From NCBI RefSeq assembly GCF_001428845.1, contig NZ_LMIU01000026.1, forward strand, positions 124,001-188,000: DNA of 64,000 bases. The letters are read 5' to 3'. A program made the translations under genes and the position numbers. This DNA comes from Achromobacter sp. Root83. Lineage in GTDB: Bacteria > Pseudomonadota > Gammaproteobacteria > Burkholderiales > Burkholderiaceae_B. Shown here piece after piece: positions 8,424 through 17,434 of this stretch; the first letter of the stretch is position 1; each line of letters opens with the position of its first letter. The notes below the pieces were generated by a model. The model saw only the letters and a list, made by a program, of their open reading frames with translations, ran no database searches and was not told where the DNA came from.

Positions 8424-8448
8424 CCGGTGTTTAGCGGCTAAACATCGG
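8424..8448. repeat. 25-base near-perfect palindrome between virB1 and virB2
   Basis: Arms CCGGTGTTTAGC and GCTAAACATCGG flank a single central G. Eleven of twelve arm positions pair, and the remaining one is G:T. It lies in the 112-base gap between the virB1 stop and the virB2 start. The near-absence of a loop suits an operator for a dimeric regulator better than an RNA terminator, and no T-tract follows. Function unknown. Confidence 0.5.
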
Positions 8449-8462
8449 TGAGAGGTACGCGA

Positions 8463-9128
8463 CTATTGCGTCGGGAGGCGCGAGGCGGTCGTGGGGACGG
8501 GCCTGCCGAATACTGCATCCGGCCGTGGCTCGAATGCGTCTTTGCGGGGTGCGACGAAGGCGTCGTTGCGAGGCTTCTGAAAGGCATCAGGCTTAGACGG
8601 CTTGGGAGGCGGCGCGCTGCGGGTCTTGTGATCGGGATTGGCGGATGCCGCTCCCTCTTTCACGATAGCCGGGACCGCCAGGCCTGCGCCGGCAATAACC
8701 TTGCCGACATACCCATTCCTGAAACCCGAGGTCAGATTGCCGGTGTTGTAGCAGCTGAATGCTGCATACAGCGCGTTCTGTCCCGCTCCGTGCAGCTTCG
8801 CCGCTCGCTTGTAGCAGTCGACCAGCACCCGCTGCGCGGAGGCTAGGTTGACGCACGGATCAAAAATCGACTCGGGCGTCACGCCAAGCCACTTCCAGTT
8901 GCGCACATTGATCTGGCCGTAGCCGACGTCGAAGTCGACACCCTCCGCGATGAGATCACGCACCACCTGGACTGCCTCCTCCTTGGACTTAGGGCGGATG
9001 CTGCGATGCGGCTTAGCGTTGACTCCGATAGCCAGGGGATTAAAGCCCGACTCATGCCGAACCACCGCGCTTAGCGTACTGATGTGCACGTCAGGCGCGC
9101 ACTGCCTGGCAAGGGTGGGAAAGTCCAT
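8463..9128 (-). CDS. virB1: VirB1-type lytic transglycosylase
   Basis: Peptidoglycan-cleaving enzyme that opens the wall for the secretion apparatus. 221 residues. SLT-like fold: catalytic Glu in VVRHESGFNPLAIGVN (about residue 27), DVGYGQINVRNW near residues 92-103, and AFSCYNTGN near residues 148-156. The C-terminus from about 185 is a low-complexity tail with repeated DAF and Pro/Lys. No classical signal peptide is visible at this start (MDFPTLARQCAP), which is common for VirB1 annotations. The gene starts 2 bases after the TrbM-like stop. Confidence 0.93.
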   Translation of the reverse strand: MDFPTLARQCAPDVHISTLSAVVRHESGFNPLAIGVNAKPHRSIRPKSKEEAVQVVRDLIAEGVDFDVGYGQINVRNWKWLGVTPESIFDPCVNLASAQRVLVDCYKRAAKLHGAGQNALYAAFSCYNTGNLTSGFRNGYVGKVIAGAGLAVPAIVKEGAASANPDHKTRSAPPPKPSKPDAFQKPRNDAFVAPRKDAFEPRPDAVFGRPVPTTASRLPTQ

Positions 9129-9130
9129 GG

Positions 9131-9736
9131 TCAGTTCCCGACCATGCCGAAGCCGGCCCCTTGGCCGTTCTGCTCACGCTCTTTGCGTTCGGCGAGCTCC
9201 TTCTCGTACTTGGCAAGCTCTCGGTCATAGTCCTTCGCTTCGACCCAGTAGCCGCGTTCTTCCGGGGTTCCCACATACCGAGGCAGGTCGTCGTCGAACG
9301 CGGTGTACTCGTGCGAGCTGTATGCGTTGCAATAGCCCGGGCGCTTGTTGCTGATGATCGGGTAGCCGTGGTCGGTAGTTCCCCGCCAGACGCCCAGGCC
9401 AGAGTTCAAAGAGACGGCATCGCAGCGCCCGGCGCCTTGCGAAATTGCGCGAACGAGGTCGCTCATCTCTTTAGAGTCCCCCGACGCCGGGCACAGCGAT
9501 AGGAAGTCTCGTCGGGCATTCAAGGTGTCCGAAAGTTTCTTCTTCTGAATTCCGAAGTAGTGAGAAAGGGATGGTGCGCATTCGCCGGGACGCGAGCCAC
9601 TGGAGAGGCACAGAATCGCTTCGCACGCGAGGCGCGTGTCGCCCGTGAGTTCGTCCGCAGCGATGGCTGTTCCAAGGGCCGTCGCATACGACACGCCCAT
9701 GACAAGGAGCGCCAGCAGGCGCCGCAGGATATGCAT
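9131..9736 (-). CDS. TrbM/KikA-like periplasmic conjugation protein
   Basis: 201-residue secreted protein. Signal peptide to about residue 26 (TAIAA-DELTGDTR), then the TrbM family pattern CEAILCLSSGSRPGECAPSL, YFGIQ and RRDFLSLCPAS with conserved Cys residues, and a charged C-terminal helix (YDRELAKYEKELAERKERE). TrbM-family proteins occur in plasmid transfer operons and take part in pilus or transfer function in the periplasm. It lies between the pilus genes and virB1 in one transcription direction. Confidence 0.8.
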   Translation of the reverse strand: MHILRRLLALLVMGVSYATALGTAIAADELTGDTRLACEAILCLSSGSRPGECAPSLSHYFGIQKKKLSDTLNARRDFLSLCPASGDSKEMSDLVRAISQGAGRCDAVSLNSGLGVWRGTTDHGYPIISNKRPGYCNAYSSHEYTAFDDDLPRYVGTPEERGYWVEAKDYDRELAKYEKELAERKEREQNGQGAGFGMVGN

Positions 9737-9751
9737 GATGATCTCCTCAGA

Positions 9752-10588
9752 TCAGTGGCAGATGTCGTAGCTACCGACGTCGATGACTTTGTTGCCATCG
9801 CGTGTTTCGGTGTTGACGGTGCAGCCGTTGACAAATGTGATGTTGACAACGCGAGTGGCGCTTTGGCAGAAATCGCTGTCGCCTCCGGAAGTGCTGTCGC
9901 AACTGCCAAAAAGCGTGGCTGTTCTGTTGCCGTTTGATAGCTGGCAATAGCCCGAAGCAGCCTTGTTGACAGATGCGCCCGGCCCAAGCAGTTGGCCAGT
10001 CCAACTGCGGGACGTATCGCCGCTTGTCGTTCCCGACGCATGAATGCAGTTCAGTTCCGCGCGCGGGCGGAAGATGGTCACGCCGAACATGGTCCCGTAG
10101 TTGACCTGCATCTGTGCGGCAATGTTGCCCGTGAGCGAGTTGGGCCAGTATTCGCCCGTTTCATTGCCCCGAACCTTGGCGATCACGGTGTCCACGACGC
10201 CGCCGGCGCGCGGCGCCGTGCAACTCTCTTGCCAGGGGCCCCAAGCTTCGTACGCCACGTCATAGGGATTGGCCTGCAGGATGTACGCGGTGCGGTACCG
10301 GGTGCGGCTGCCCGTGTAGCCCGCCGGGCAGGCCCCAGCCTCAGGTTGAGATTCAGCTCGCCGGCAGCCGCCGTAGGTTGTATGCCAGGCGTAGCCCGCG
10401 ATGCAACCACCGGGCGGCAGGGGGGCTCCCTGACTGACCTGAATGTTCATGTGGGTGAGATCGGTCTTGAGCTGGACGTCGGCCTGCTTGGCGTTCGGAT
10501 CGGCTGCGGCCGCAACCTGTGTCGACACCAGCAGCGCGGCCAGGGCGAGCGTACGCCTGCCCCAGCACTTGAGAGTGCGGAAATTCAT
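9752..10588 (-). CDS. Secreted cysteine-rich hypothetical protein next to pilV
   Basis: Unrecognised 278-residue secreted protein. Start chosen at MNFRTLKCWGRRTLALAALL, which gives a clean signal peptide ending VAAA-ADPNAK; the longer frame adds 14 residues without signal character. The mature part has many Cys residues (GGCIAGYAWH, GACPAGYTGSRTRYR, QESCTAP, ELNCIHASG, GYCQLSNG, DICH), repeated GYxG motifs and a beta-rich, Thr/Ser/Asn-rich composition suggestive of a surface or pilus-associated protein. It sits just after pilV, so a pilus-tip accessory role is plausible inference. Confidence 0.65.
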   Translation of the reverse strand: MNFRTLKCWGRRTLALAALLVSTQVAAAADPNAKQADVQLKTDLTHMNIQVSQGAPLPPGGCIAGYAWHTTYGGCRRAESQPEAGACPAGYTGSRTRYRTAYILQANPYDVAYEAWGPWQESCTAPRAGGVVDTVIAKVRGNETGEYWPNSLTGNIAAQMQVNYGTMFGVTIFRPRAELNCIHASGTTSGDTSRSWTGQLLGPGASVNKAASGYCQLSNGNRTATLFGSCDSTSGGDSDFCQSATRVVNITFVNGCTVNTETRDGNKVIDVGSYDICH

Positions 10589-10647
10589 GCTTACCTCGAA
10601 GTTGATGGCTTGCGCCTGGTTGGGGCGCATTTAGTGGGCGGCTGCGG

Positions 10648-11925
10648 TTAGTTCTTGCAGCCTTGGATGACGGCGGCGCGTGCGTTCGCGCCTGCCGGTG
10701 AGATGACAACGCGATCTCCGGAAATCGCCACAGACTGGCCTACCCGCACGTAGCTGGAGCCGGAGTTTTGAAAGCTGCCAGCAAAGGTGCCGTTGACAGA
10801 GACTGAACCTGCTGCGTTCACGGATCCTGAGCCTTGGATGGTGCCGCCGACGGATCCACCAACATTAACGTCGCTACCTGTGACGGTGACGTCCAGGGAT
10901 TGGACAGACGCATACCGCCACGGCGTCTGGCCCGCCGGGCAGGAAAGAGCTGGGATCGCTGCATCGCTGGGCAGGTTGCTGTAGACGCCTGTGATCACAT
11001 GCCCGAAAGGCGTGAACCAGACGCCGCCGGTGCAAACCGCCAGCATCTTGGTGGACGTGGATGCGTAAAGACCCTCGACTGAACATGCCGCACCAGGCGC
11101 AACTGACGTGTTCAGCAGCAGGCCCTTGTTGCTCTGGATCGTCTCACCCACGGTCAGCGTGTTGTGCAGCGTGACGGGGCGGGTTTCTCCATGCCGCACG
11201 AACTGGCCGAAGGGGGTGGCGTCCAGGCTTGCAGCGATGACTACATGTCCTGGCTGCGTCCCGAAATCAAACCAGGCACGCGGAATATCCATCAGTGGGC
11301 CGCGCACATTTGCGGACCCGCGGGCGTCATGGCCACCGTAGCCTTCCGCGGCCAGGACAACCTTGCTCAGGAGGGCTTGGTCGAAGACGCTACGGTTGAC
11401 GGCGGGCGGTGTGCATTCGGAGTTCTGCCGGAGGCTTCGCGCTGCGCTGATGGGGTGGCAGACATAGACAAAGGCGCTGGTACGGCAATCAGCGCCTGGG
11501 CAGGCCCCCTGTCGGACAAGGATGAATCTCGCTACGTCTCCCAAGGTCGGGTATCGCGGGATGGTCGCCGGCAGCAGCCCGAGCGCCGTGAGGTCGGACA
11601 GCCCGCCCCTCGCCACCTGGGCGCCTCCCACGCTGGCCCAGGCTAGAGCTGGAAATGGCGGGTACGAGCCATCGGGCAGACCAGCGAGGTTTTCGCCGCG
11701 CAGCCAAGCCTCGTGCTTGAGCTGCAGGTCGACCACCGCGCCCCGGATTTGCATCAGGTAACGGCCGGTCGCTTCAGCGGCGCCTTCGTCTGCCTTGCGT
11801 CTGACTTCCTTCGCCGCGAATACCGCCAACAACATGATGAGCAGTAGGGCGACAGTTACCTCGACGAGAGTGAAGCCTGCCTGCGTGCGCGTCCGGTTGG
11901 ACAGCGGTGAGTGAAATAACTGCAT
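10648..11925 (-). CDS. pilV: PilV-like type IVb minor prepilin/tip adhesin
   Basis: Minor pilin expected at the pilus tip. 425 residues. Type IV prepilin signature QAGFTLVEVTVALLLIMLL near residues 15-33, with cleavage after Gly and Glu at mature position 5. A long N-terminal pilin region follows (EVRRKADEGAAEATGRYLMQ), and then a beta-rich C-terminus from about residue 275 (ACSVEGLYASTSTKMLAVCTGGVW) ending in a Gly/Ser/Val repeat-like stretch (DVNVGGSVGGTIQGSGS). This agrees with PilV of IncI-type pili. No shufflon recombinase or inverted sfx-like repeats are visible nearby, so the C-terminus appears fixed. Confidence 0.85.
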   Translation of the reverse strand: MQLFHSPLSNRTRTQAGFTLVEVTVALLLIMLLAVFAAKEVRRKADEGAAEATGRYLMQIRGAVVDLQLKHEAWLRGENLAGLPDGSYPPFPALAWASVGGAQVARGGLSDLTALGLLPATIPRYPTLGDVARFILVRQGACPGADCRTSAFVYVCHPISAARSLRQNSECTPPAVNRSVFDQALLSKVVLAAEGYGGHDARGSANVRGPLMDIPRAWFDFGTQPGHVVIAASLDATPFGQFVRHGETRPVTLHNTLTVGETIQSNKGLLLNTSVAPGAACSVEGLYASTSTKMLAVCTGGVWFTPFGHVITGVYSNLPSDAAIPALSCPAGQTPWRYASVQSLDVTVTGSDVNVGGSVGGTIQGSGSVNAAGSVSVNGTFAGSFQNSGSSYVRVGQSVAISGDRVVISPAGANARAAVIQGCKN

Positions 11926-11990
11926 CTGTTCGCCTCCGTTGAGCGCCCGTCCGGGCGTGCGGATGGCACGCCCTCACGGAGTCCGGGGAA

Positions 11991-12617
11991 TCAGCGCGTG
12001 GCGAACACGAAGGTGTTGTTATCGCCATTGACGCAAAGATTTTGTGCGGTGACGGCGTTGAACGTCCCCGACTCACCGTTGGCACCCAAGGTCTTTGTGA
12101 CCGTGCCGTTCACGCTGATCATTTCGGAAATTCCGTTCAACGTGGAGGCGAGAACGGGGCAGGCACGATGGTTGACGTTCGTCACCGTCAGGGAGAACGC
12201 GCTTCCCACCGCGCCACCACCCAGCGCGGCCGGGGCGATAGTGATCGTCCCGTTCGAGCCTATGCCGGTACCGCCGAGGCGGTGCGCAACTGTGTTCCCG
12301 GTCACTTTGAAAACGGTGGAGTCCCGCAGCGACGGCGCCAGGTTCTGCGCGTTGTCGATTTCCGAGTAGGGCGTAGCCGAGTCACCTTCGCTCATGATTC
12401 GTACGGTGGACATGAACCGCTGCAGCTCGCCAGCCGCCGCAGGGACCCTACCTTGAATGAAGAAGCCCTTCACAGAGGGAAAACCAACGATTGCAAGGAT
12501 GATGACGATGGTGATGACCACGCCCACCTCGACCAGCGTCCAACCGCCTTGACGGCGAAGGTCCGCAGATTTAGCGCGCTGGATGGCACGCCGGGTAGCG
12601 ATGTTGTGATTTTGCAT
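11991..12617 (-). CDS. pilS: PilS-like major type IVb prepilin
   Basis: Major pilin candidate. 208 residues. Long leader (about 24 residues) ending RRQGG, then WTLVEVGVVITIVIILAIVGF: cleavage after Gly, Glu at +5 and a hydrophobic N-terminal helix. The globular part has two Cys (HRACPV, NLCVNG) that could form the pilin disulfide loop. It lies between the assembly genes (pilR, upstream) and the tip pilin pilV (downstream), in the order of known type IVb operons. Confidence 0.88.
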   Translation of the reverse strand: MQNHNIATRRAIQRAKSADLRRQGGWTLVEVGVVITIVIILAIVGFPSVKGFFIQGRVPAAAGELQRFMSTVRIMSEGDSATPYSEIDNAQNLAPSLRDSTVFKVTGNTVAHRLGGTGIGSNGTITIAPAALGGGAVGSAFSLTVTNVNHRACPVLASTLNGISEMISVNGTVTKTLGANGESGTFNAVTAQNLCVNGDNNTFVFATR

Positions 12618-12673
12618 CTGAATTCCGATTGTTCGAATGAGTTTTCACCACGAGCCTTCGTGGTGGCGAGTTT

Positions 12674-13771
12674 CTACATTGCGTCGATCATCAAGGCGTT
12701 GCGCATGTCCATGATCACGCTTTGATGCCAAAAGAAGAGGCCAGCCATGACGAGGACGGCGCAGATGAGCGCCACCCATCGCAGGACCTTTGCCCGGTCT
12801 TCAACGCGCTTGAGAATGGTGGTCTCCATGCGAGCGCGGGTCTTCTGCAAGCCCGCGTCCAGGCCAAGCGTGTTTGTGAGGTCTTCGAGATACCAGTAGA
12901 TCTCGCGATCCAGCAGACCAACGTCAAATATCGCTGCGCCCTTTTTTGCGTCGTCGAGTCGATTCTGAATGGCCTGAAGCCGACGGCTAAGCCAACGTGA
13001 AGCCCCGGGTAACTGCAGCTCTATCGCTTGACGGATCTGCATGACCTTGCCCGCGCGGGGCTTTACGGCAGTTGCCGCCGTGCTCACCACCGCAATCGCT
13101 TGAACGTCCCGGTAAAGCCGATACGGTCCCCACTTGTCGAGCCAACGGCGCAGCGGGTTGTCCATATAGGGGAACGAGAGATAGACGGCAACGCCGAGGG
13201 CAATCGATACCAACCACAATCGAACGCCCTTGTCTCGTATCCACTGCGCCATGTCGAAGAACGCCTGCGTGGATGGACTGAGCAGCTCAAACCGTATGTC
13301 TGGCATGGCGTCTTGCAGCATAGGCGCGGTGAGGTAGGGGACCGCGACCATCACCATGGCCCATACCAGCAGCAGCAGTAGGGCGGCCACCGCCAACGTT
13401 CCGACGAGGATTGACCTAAGCTTGGCCGTCACGCGCACGACGGCGGCCATGTCGCGCAGCCCGCCCGCGAAGACCGCCTGCCCTTGGGTTTGCAGCGAAA
13501 CGAATTCCGCTACCTCGCGCGGGGGAAGCGTCCGGTGAAGCGTCCTGCCAAGCTCGCCCGTTTCGACAATTCGGTGCGCCCAGTAAGCCGACAGGACACC
13601 GCGAGCGCTTTTGCCGTACCGCTGCGCGTCAGCCTCAAGAATGCTGAGGAACGTCCTGCGGCCCTGGGTGTCCTCCGTCATGTCCGCCAAGTACTCGTAC
13701 CAGTCCGCGCGGGCACGCGCGAAACTGCTGGCGGCCTGGCCGATCCGCGTGAAGTAGAAGGGTATCTTCAT
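12674..13771 (-). CDS. pilR: PilR-like GspF-family inner-membrane platform protein
   Basis: Polytopic platform protein of the pilus assembly machine, working with the PilQ ATPase. 365 residues with GspF-like repeats: hydrophobic segments ILVGTLAVAALLLLLVWAMVMVAV, LWLVSIALGVAVYLSFPYMD and LRWVALICAVLVMAGLFFWH. The start overlaps the pilQ stop (ATGA). It shows the T2SS-F type two-repeat layout, with cytoplasmic domains before each membrane pair. Confidence 0.9.
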   Translation of the reverse strand: MKIPFYFTRIGQAASSFARARADWYEYLADMTEDTQGRRTFLSILEADAQRYGKSARGVLSAYWAHRIVETGELGRTLHRTLPPREVAEFVSLQTQGQAVFAGGLRDMAAVVRVTAKLRSILVGTLAVAALLLLLVWAMVMVAVPYLTAPMLQDAMPDIRFELLSPSTQAFFDMAQWIRDKGVRLWLVSIALGVAVYLSFPYMDNPLRRWLDKWGPYRLYRDVQAIAVVSTAATAVKPRAGKVMQIRQAIELQLPGASRWLSRRLQAIQNRLDDAKKGAAIFDVGLLDREIYWYLEDLTNTLGLDAGLQKTRARMETTILKRVEDRAKVLRWVALICAVLVMAGLFFWHQSVIMDMRNALMIDAM

Positions 13772-15561
13772 CCCCTTTTCCTTTGGCGTAGAAGTGTTGC
13801 GTACGCCGTGAAGTGGGGCTCAATGTCCCTGGGGTCAATCATGCCTTGGCTCATCTTGTAGACGGCGCATTCCATCGTGGACTTGCCCTGCATATCGGGG
13901 TCGTCGTACCGGGCGGTGCGCTGGCTCGCGAAGATCTCTCTTAGTCGGATCTCGTCGCCGCTGGTAATGGCGCGAAGGGCGTCGGGGTCGCTGGCGGGCT
14001 CGAAAAGCTCAGCCACTGCCGTGCGTCCCGCGTAGCCGAAGAGCTCGGGAATCCCCTTCTTGCGGCAGTGTTCGCACCCGAGCGGATTTCTGATCCTGAT
14101 CGGTTCTGCGCCGAAGTCGTAAAGGGCTTCGATATCCGCCAAGTACTGCTGCCAAGTTCCCCGATCTCGCTTGACGCCCATGCGATCCTCAGCACCTTCA
14201 AGGAGCGCCGCGGCCGGAAGGGCGCAGCTGCATAGCTTGGGCATCAAAGACTGGTGAGCGAGCAACTTCAGCACGCCGGGAGTTCCAAGCATGCTGCGCG
14301 GTACACCGATCTCGCCCGAGGAAAAGCGCTGCGGTATGGCCAGCGCACTCCCCACGTGGGTCGTGCCATAGAAATTGCTGCCAGAGTTCACAATGTCTTG
14401 GAATGCCTCACCCGTAAGCAAATCCCGAATTTCGCCAAGAAAGATGTCGCTGGCCGCAGAGCGCTTGAGCGCCATCAGCTTGGCTTTCATCGTGCTGCGG
14501 TCCGATCCGTCGAGAGACCGGGATAGGCTCGCCTGCAGCACTGCGTCAATGAAGAGTTCCACGGGGTCCTCGAGCGACATGATCTTCCGTGTTGGAGGTA
14601 GGCGAACGATGAGCTGTGCTGTGAGCACCGTCTTTCCAGAGCCCGGTATTCCACCCACCACGATGGCGCCGCCCATGCTCCGCATCGCACGTTCGAACTG
14701 CGCAATATGCGACGGGAGGTAGCCTAGGCTGGCCAGGTCAACCTTTTGGACTTTGGAGTCCACGTCGAGTAAGCGCAGCGTGATGGATGGGCCCTTGTCT
14801 GCAATAAAGGAGCCCCAGCGAAGCATGTAGCTGCGCTCGTCCACTACCTCATACAGTCGCCCCTGTTGCTCGTTGGCCAGGTCGAGAAAGAGCCCGTTGC
14901 CACCACTGACATCCAGCCATGCGACGCTGGCCATATCCAGAAGCTGCTGCGTGGGCATTGCCAGTTGCTTCGGCGTGGTGTATTGGCCGTCGATGGTCGC
15001 GCTGATACGCGATGTCGCCGCCGTTGTGTCGATATTCAAATGTAGGTCGCTCGCTTCATTGCGAACCGCCCAGGACACGATGTCGTAGAACCCTTGGCGC
15101 ACCGCAGATCTTTCGTTCTGGCCGCGGATGCGGGAGCTTCGCTGGATCACGTCTTGGCCCTGCATCCGCTCTCTGACAAGGGTCAGCAGAATGACGGGGT
15201 TGATCGTATAGATCTGAACCGGCCCTTTTGCCGCTTCGACGGCGCGATGCTCAACAGCGCGGAAAATATCCGAGTCGATTTCTCGCGGCTTGACGAACAC
15301 CACATATCGAGGTCCCTCGAGCTCGGCCACGCACGCGGTGACCGCCGATGTCGAACCACACCAATCTACCTTGAGCGTCCTGAACGCGGGATTCATTTGG
15401 GCAATGTCCGCGAACGAATCGATGTGCTGGTGAGTGTCACTGATGGCCATCGCAGGCGTCGCCGCGTGCATGTCCAGGACCGGCATCTCCTCTTGCTCGC
15501 GCAGGCTGACATGAACCGTGCGCTTGAGCCGCCGCACCAACTGAATGAGGCTTGAGATCAT
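13768..15561 (-). CDS. pilQ: PilQ-like GspE-family pilus assembly ATPase
   Basis: Hexameric ATPase driving pilus extension. 597 residues. Walker A VGGIPGSGKTVLTAQL near residue 305, Asp box IMSLEDPVELFIDA near 325, and the Walker B region SDIFLGEIRDLLTGEAFQDIVNSG near 373-396. A His-containing AHQSLMPKL block and Cys pairs (LCSCALP, CEHCRKK) suggest the zinc-binding C-terminal segment of GspE/PilB proteins. The start overlaps pilP (ATGA) and the stop overlaps pilR. It is named PilQ after the IncI pilus scheme and is not the type IVa secretin of the same name. Confidence 0.93.
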   Translation of the reverse strand: MISSLIQLVRRLKRTVHVSLREQEEMPVLDMHAATPAMAISDTHQHIDSFADIAQMNPAFRTLKVDWCGSTSAVTACVAELEGPRYVVFVKPREIDSDIFRAVEHRAVEAAKGPVQIYTINPVILLTLVRERMQGQDVIQRSSRIRGQNERSAVRQGFYDIVSWAVRNEASDLHLNIDTTAATSRISATIDGQYTTPKQLAMPTQQLLDMASVAWLDVSGGNGLFLDLANEQQGRLYEVVDERSYMLRWGSFIADKGPSITLRLLDVDSKVQKVDLASLGYLPSHIAQFERAMRSMGGAIVVGGIPGSGKTVLTAQLIVRLPPTRKIMSLEDPVELFIDAVLQASLSRSLDGSDRSTMKAKLMALKRSAASDIFLGEIRDLLTGEAFQDIVNSGSNFYGTTHVGSALAIPQRFSSGEIGVPRSMLGTPGVLKLLAHQSLMPKLCSCALPAAALLEGAEDRMGVKRDRGTWQQYLADIEALYDFGAEPIRIRNPLGCEHCRKKGIPELFGYAGRTAVAELFEPASDPDALRAITSGDEIRLREIFASQRTARYDDPDMQGKSTMECAVYKMSQGMIDPRDIEPHFTAYATLLRQRKRG

Positions 15562-16088
15562 GGTGTTCCCCGATTTAGGCAGTAGGTGACCACATCCTGT
15601 GACTGGTCAACGAAGCTTGCGCAAGGCTGCGAAACGGCCTGCAGCCGGAGGCCGATGTCGGCCCCGGCCATTGGCTCGGCGCGGCCTGCGCGGTAATGCG
15701 CCCGGCGGCCGGCCTGGTCGACCGTCACGGTCAACTGTTTGCCCACGCCCATGATGGCGATAAGCCGGGGCGGGGCAACGACGGGTGCGGCTTCGGAGTT
15801 GTGGCCGACGTCCTGGGCGGCAGACGGGCCGGGAGCGGCAAGCTGATTGCTTCCGCCATTTGCGGATTGCGCTTTGCGCTTTTCCTCATCGAGGGCGCGC
15901 TGGGCGTCGAGCTCCAGCAGTTCTTGAACCGTTTGGGGAACAGGCTGGCTCAGGCTGGCGACGTCGACGCCGGCGCCGACCACCCCGTTCTGTGCCGACA
16001 CCGAAAAAGGGACGGCGAGGGCGACGGTTGCGCTGGCGGTGGCAAATACGAGCCAGCCTCGCCGCTTGCGTTCAGGGCGATTCAACAT
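15558..16088 (-). CDS. pilP: PilP-like type IVb pilus biogenesis protein
   Basis: 176-residue periplasmic protein. I placed the start at MLNRPERKRRGW because it gives a basic N-terminus and hydrophobic signal (LVFATASATVALAVPFSVSA-QNG). This start lies inside the end of pilO. The mature part has a Pro/Ala-rich linker and a C-terminal beta domain (PPRLIAIMGVGKQLTVTVDQAGRRAHYRAG) typical of PilP, which links inner-membrane PilO to the secretin. Confidence 0.82.
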   Translation of the reverse strand: MLNRPERKRRGWLVFATASATVALAVPFSVSAQNGVVGAGVDVASLSQPVPQTVQELLELDAQRALDEEKRKAQSANGGSNQLAAPGPSAAQDVGHNSEAAPVVAPPRLIAIMGVGKQLTVTVDQAGRRAHYRAGRAEPMAGADIGLRLQAVSQPCASFVDQSQDVVTYCLNRGTP

Positions 16089-17433
16089 AGATGGTTCCTT
16101 TGAGCGTTGTGACGAAGGCGCTCGTCGTGAGCCCTGGTGTGGTCTCCGGCGCATAGCGCATCTGCAATTGCGTGACCTCTGAGGTGCGCGGAAGCGCCAG
16201 GCCGTACAGGGAGCGCAGCGGCGCGTTGATGACGAGTGCTCGGGTCGCCGGAAGCTTGATTTCCTTTGGCCGGATCACGGGTTGTTCCAACCCGTTGGCA
16301 AGCTTGACGTTCGGTACCGAGATCGGCACTTGTCCCGGCGCAGACAGAGACAGGTCCTGCAGCGCTGGGCGCAGTGCCTGCCAGGACGGCTCCCAAACCT
16401 GCCGCATCGCCTTTGCGTCGGGAAGTTCCGCCAGCAGCAACGGCTGAGCCGCCAACCCCGCAGGGACGGTCCAGGAGGCGTTCGCGCTCTCCAGATCGAC
16501 ATGCTCAATCTTCCAGGTGGGTGGCAGGGCCGCGTGCAGCGTGCGATTGTCTGCAAGCCGCGTGCGCCGGTACTTCGCGACGCAGCTGCGCACTTGCGGC
16601 CGGCAGTCCACCTCGACGAGTTTCCAGCGGCCGGGCGCGGTGGGCACGGATTCCACTTGTTGCAGCAGCGGAGTGAGCCCCGGATCGCCGAGTGTTCGCG
16701 CGGTCTTTGCCCACGCGGCGATTGCCTTTTTCCACAACGTTGCTGGGTCAACTTCGGGCTGCGCGGCCAGCATCTCCTGTGCAATTCGTGCTTGCCGCTC
16801 CTCCCAGTAGCTCATGCCGATGTCCCAGGCCTCGTACACCAGAAATAGCCCCAGGATGGTCCACCAGAAGGGTGAGATCATCGCGAGACTGAAGCCCGCT
16901 CGGCGCAGGGACGACTGCTGGTTGGTGTGCGCGGCAAGCTGTTGCAGGGAGAACGGCCGTGACTGCGTGCGGTGGTCCCCGTGCACCTGCGCCTCGCCGT
17001 AGCGAGCCAGCGCCTCATCGAGCGCGCGCTGTGCCGCCTGCAGATCTGCGAAGACCGCGTCTCCGCCTGCCTGGACCACACCAGCAATAACGACGGCAAT
17101 CCATACGGATTTGTCGGGCAGATTGAGCGCCACGATGTGGGTGCCGTGACGGTGCATCTGTGCGAACGCGGAGGCCGCCGAGAATAGGCTGGCGCGCGTC
17201 TTTGCGCGACGCTCCTTGCCTTTTGCGATGAGAAGCCCGACGGAAGGGCTGCGGGCATCGCTGTGGACAAAGTGCGTGGCCTTCACCTTGCGTGCCAGCC
17301 GCAGCGCTTCTTTCTGCGGATCCTCGCCGAGGACCGTCTGCCATCGAACTCCGAAGACAAGCTGATTCGATGTGCCGGGGATGGCGACGAGCCGGTAACT
17401 CAGCCGCCGCGGGGTCTTCTCACGTCGTGCCAC
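16072..17433 (-). CDS. pilO: PilO-like type IVb pilus inner-membrane protein
   Basis: Inner-membrane alignment protein of the pilus apparatus. The GTG start at 17433 is one base after the pilN stop; the longer frame upstream is pilN sequence in another frame. About 453 residues. The cytoplasmic PilO2-type N-domain (YRLVAIPGTSNQLVFGVRWQ) is followed by one membrane helix (FWWTILGLFLVYEAWDIGM) near residue 200 and a periplasmic C-domain. Domain order fits PilO of R64-type systems. Confidence 0.85.
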   Translation of the reverse strand: MARREKTPRRLSYRLVAIPGTSNQLVFGVRWQTVLGEDPQKEALRLARKVKATHFVHSDARSPSVGLLIAKGKERRAKTRASLFSAASAFAQMHRHGTHIVALNLPDKSVWIAVVIAGVVQAGGDAVFADLQAAQRALDEALARYGEAQVHGDHRTQSRPFSLQQLAAHTNQQSSLRRAGFSLAMISPFWWTILGLFLVYEAWDIGMSYWEERQARIAQEMLAAQPEVDPATLWKKAIAAWAKTARTLGDPGLTPLLQQVESVPTAPGRWKLVEVDCRPQVRSCVAKYRRTRLADNRTLHAALPPTWKIEHVDLESANASWTVPAGLAAQPLLLAELPDAKAMRQVWEPSWQALRPALQDLSLSAPGQVPISVPNVKLANGLEQPVIRPKEIKLPATRALVINAPLRSLYGLALPRTSEVTQLQMRYAPETTPGLTTSAFVTTLKGTIYVESP

Positions 17434-17434
17434 G

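Noticed and set aside
10648-11100. Possible shufflon cassettes at the 3' end of pilV
   Set aside because: The Gly/Ser/Val-rich C-terminus is repetitive in protein, but I see no inverted DNA repeats and no recombinase gene.
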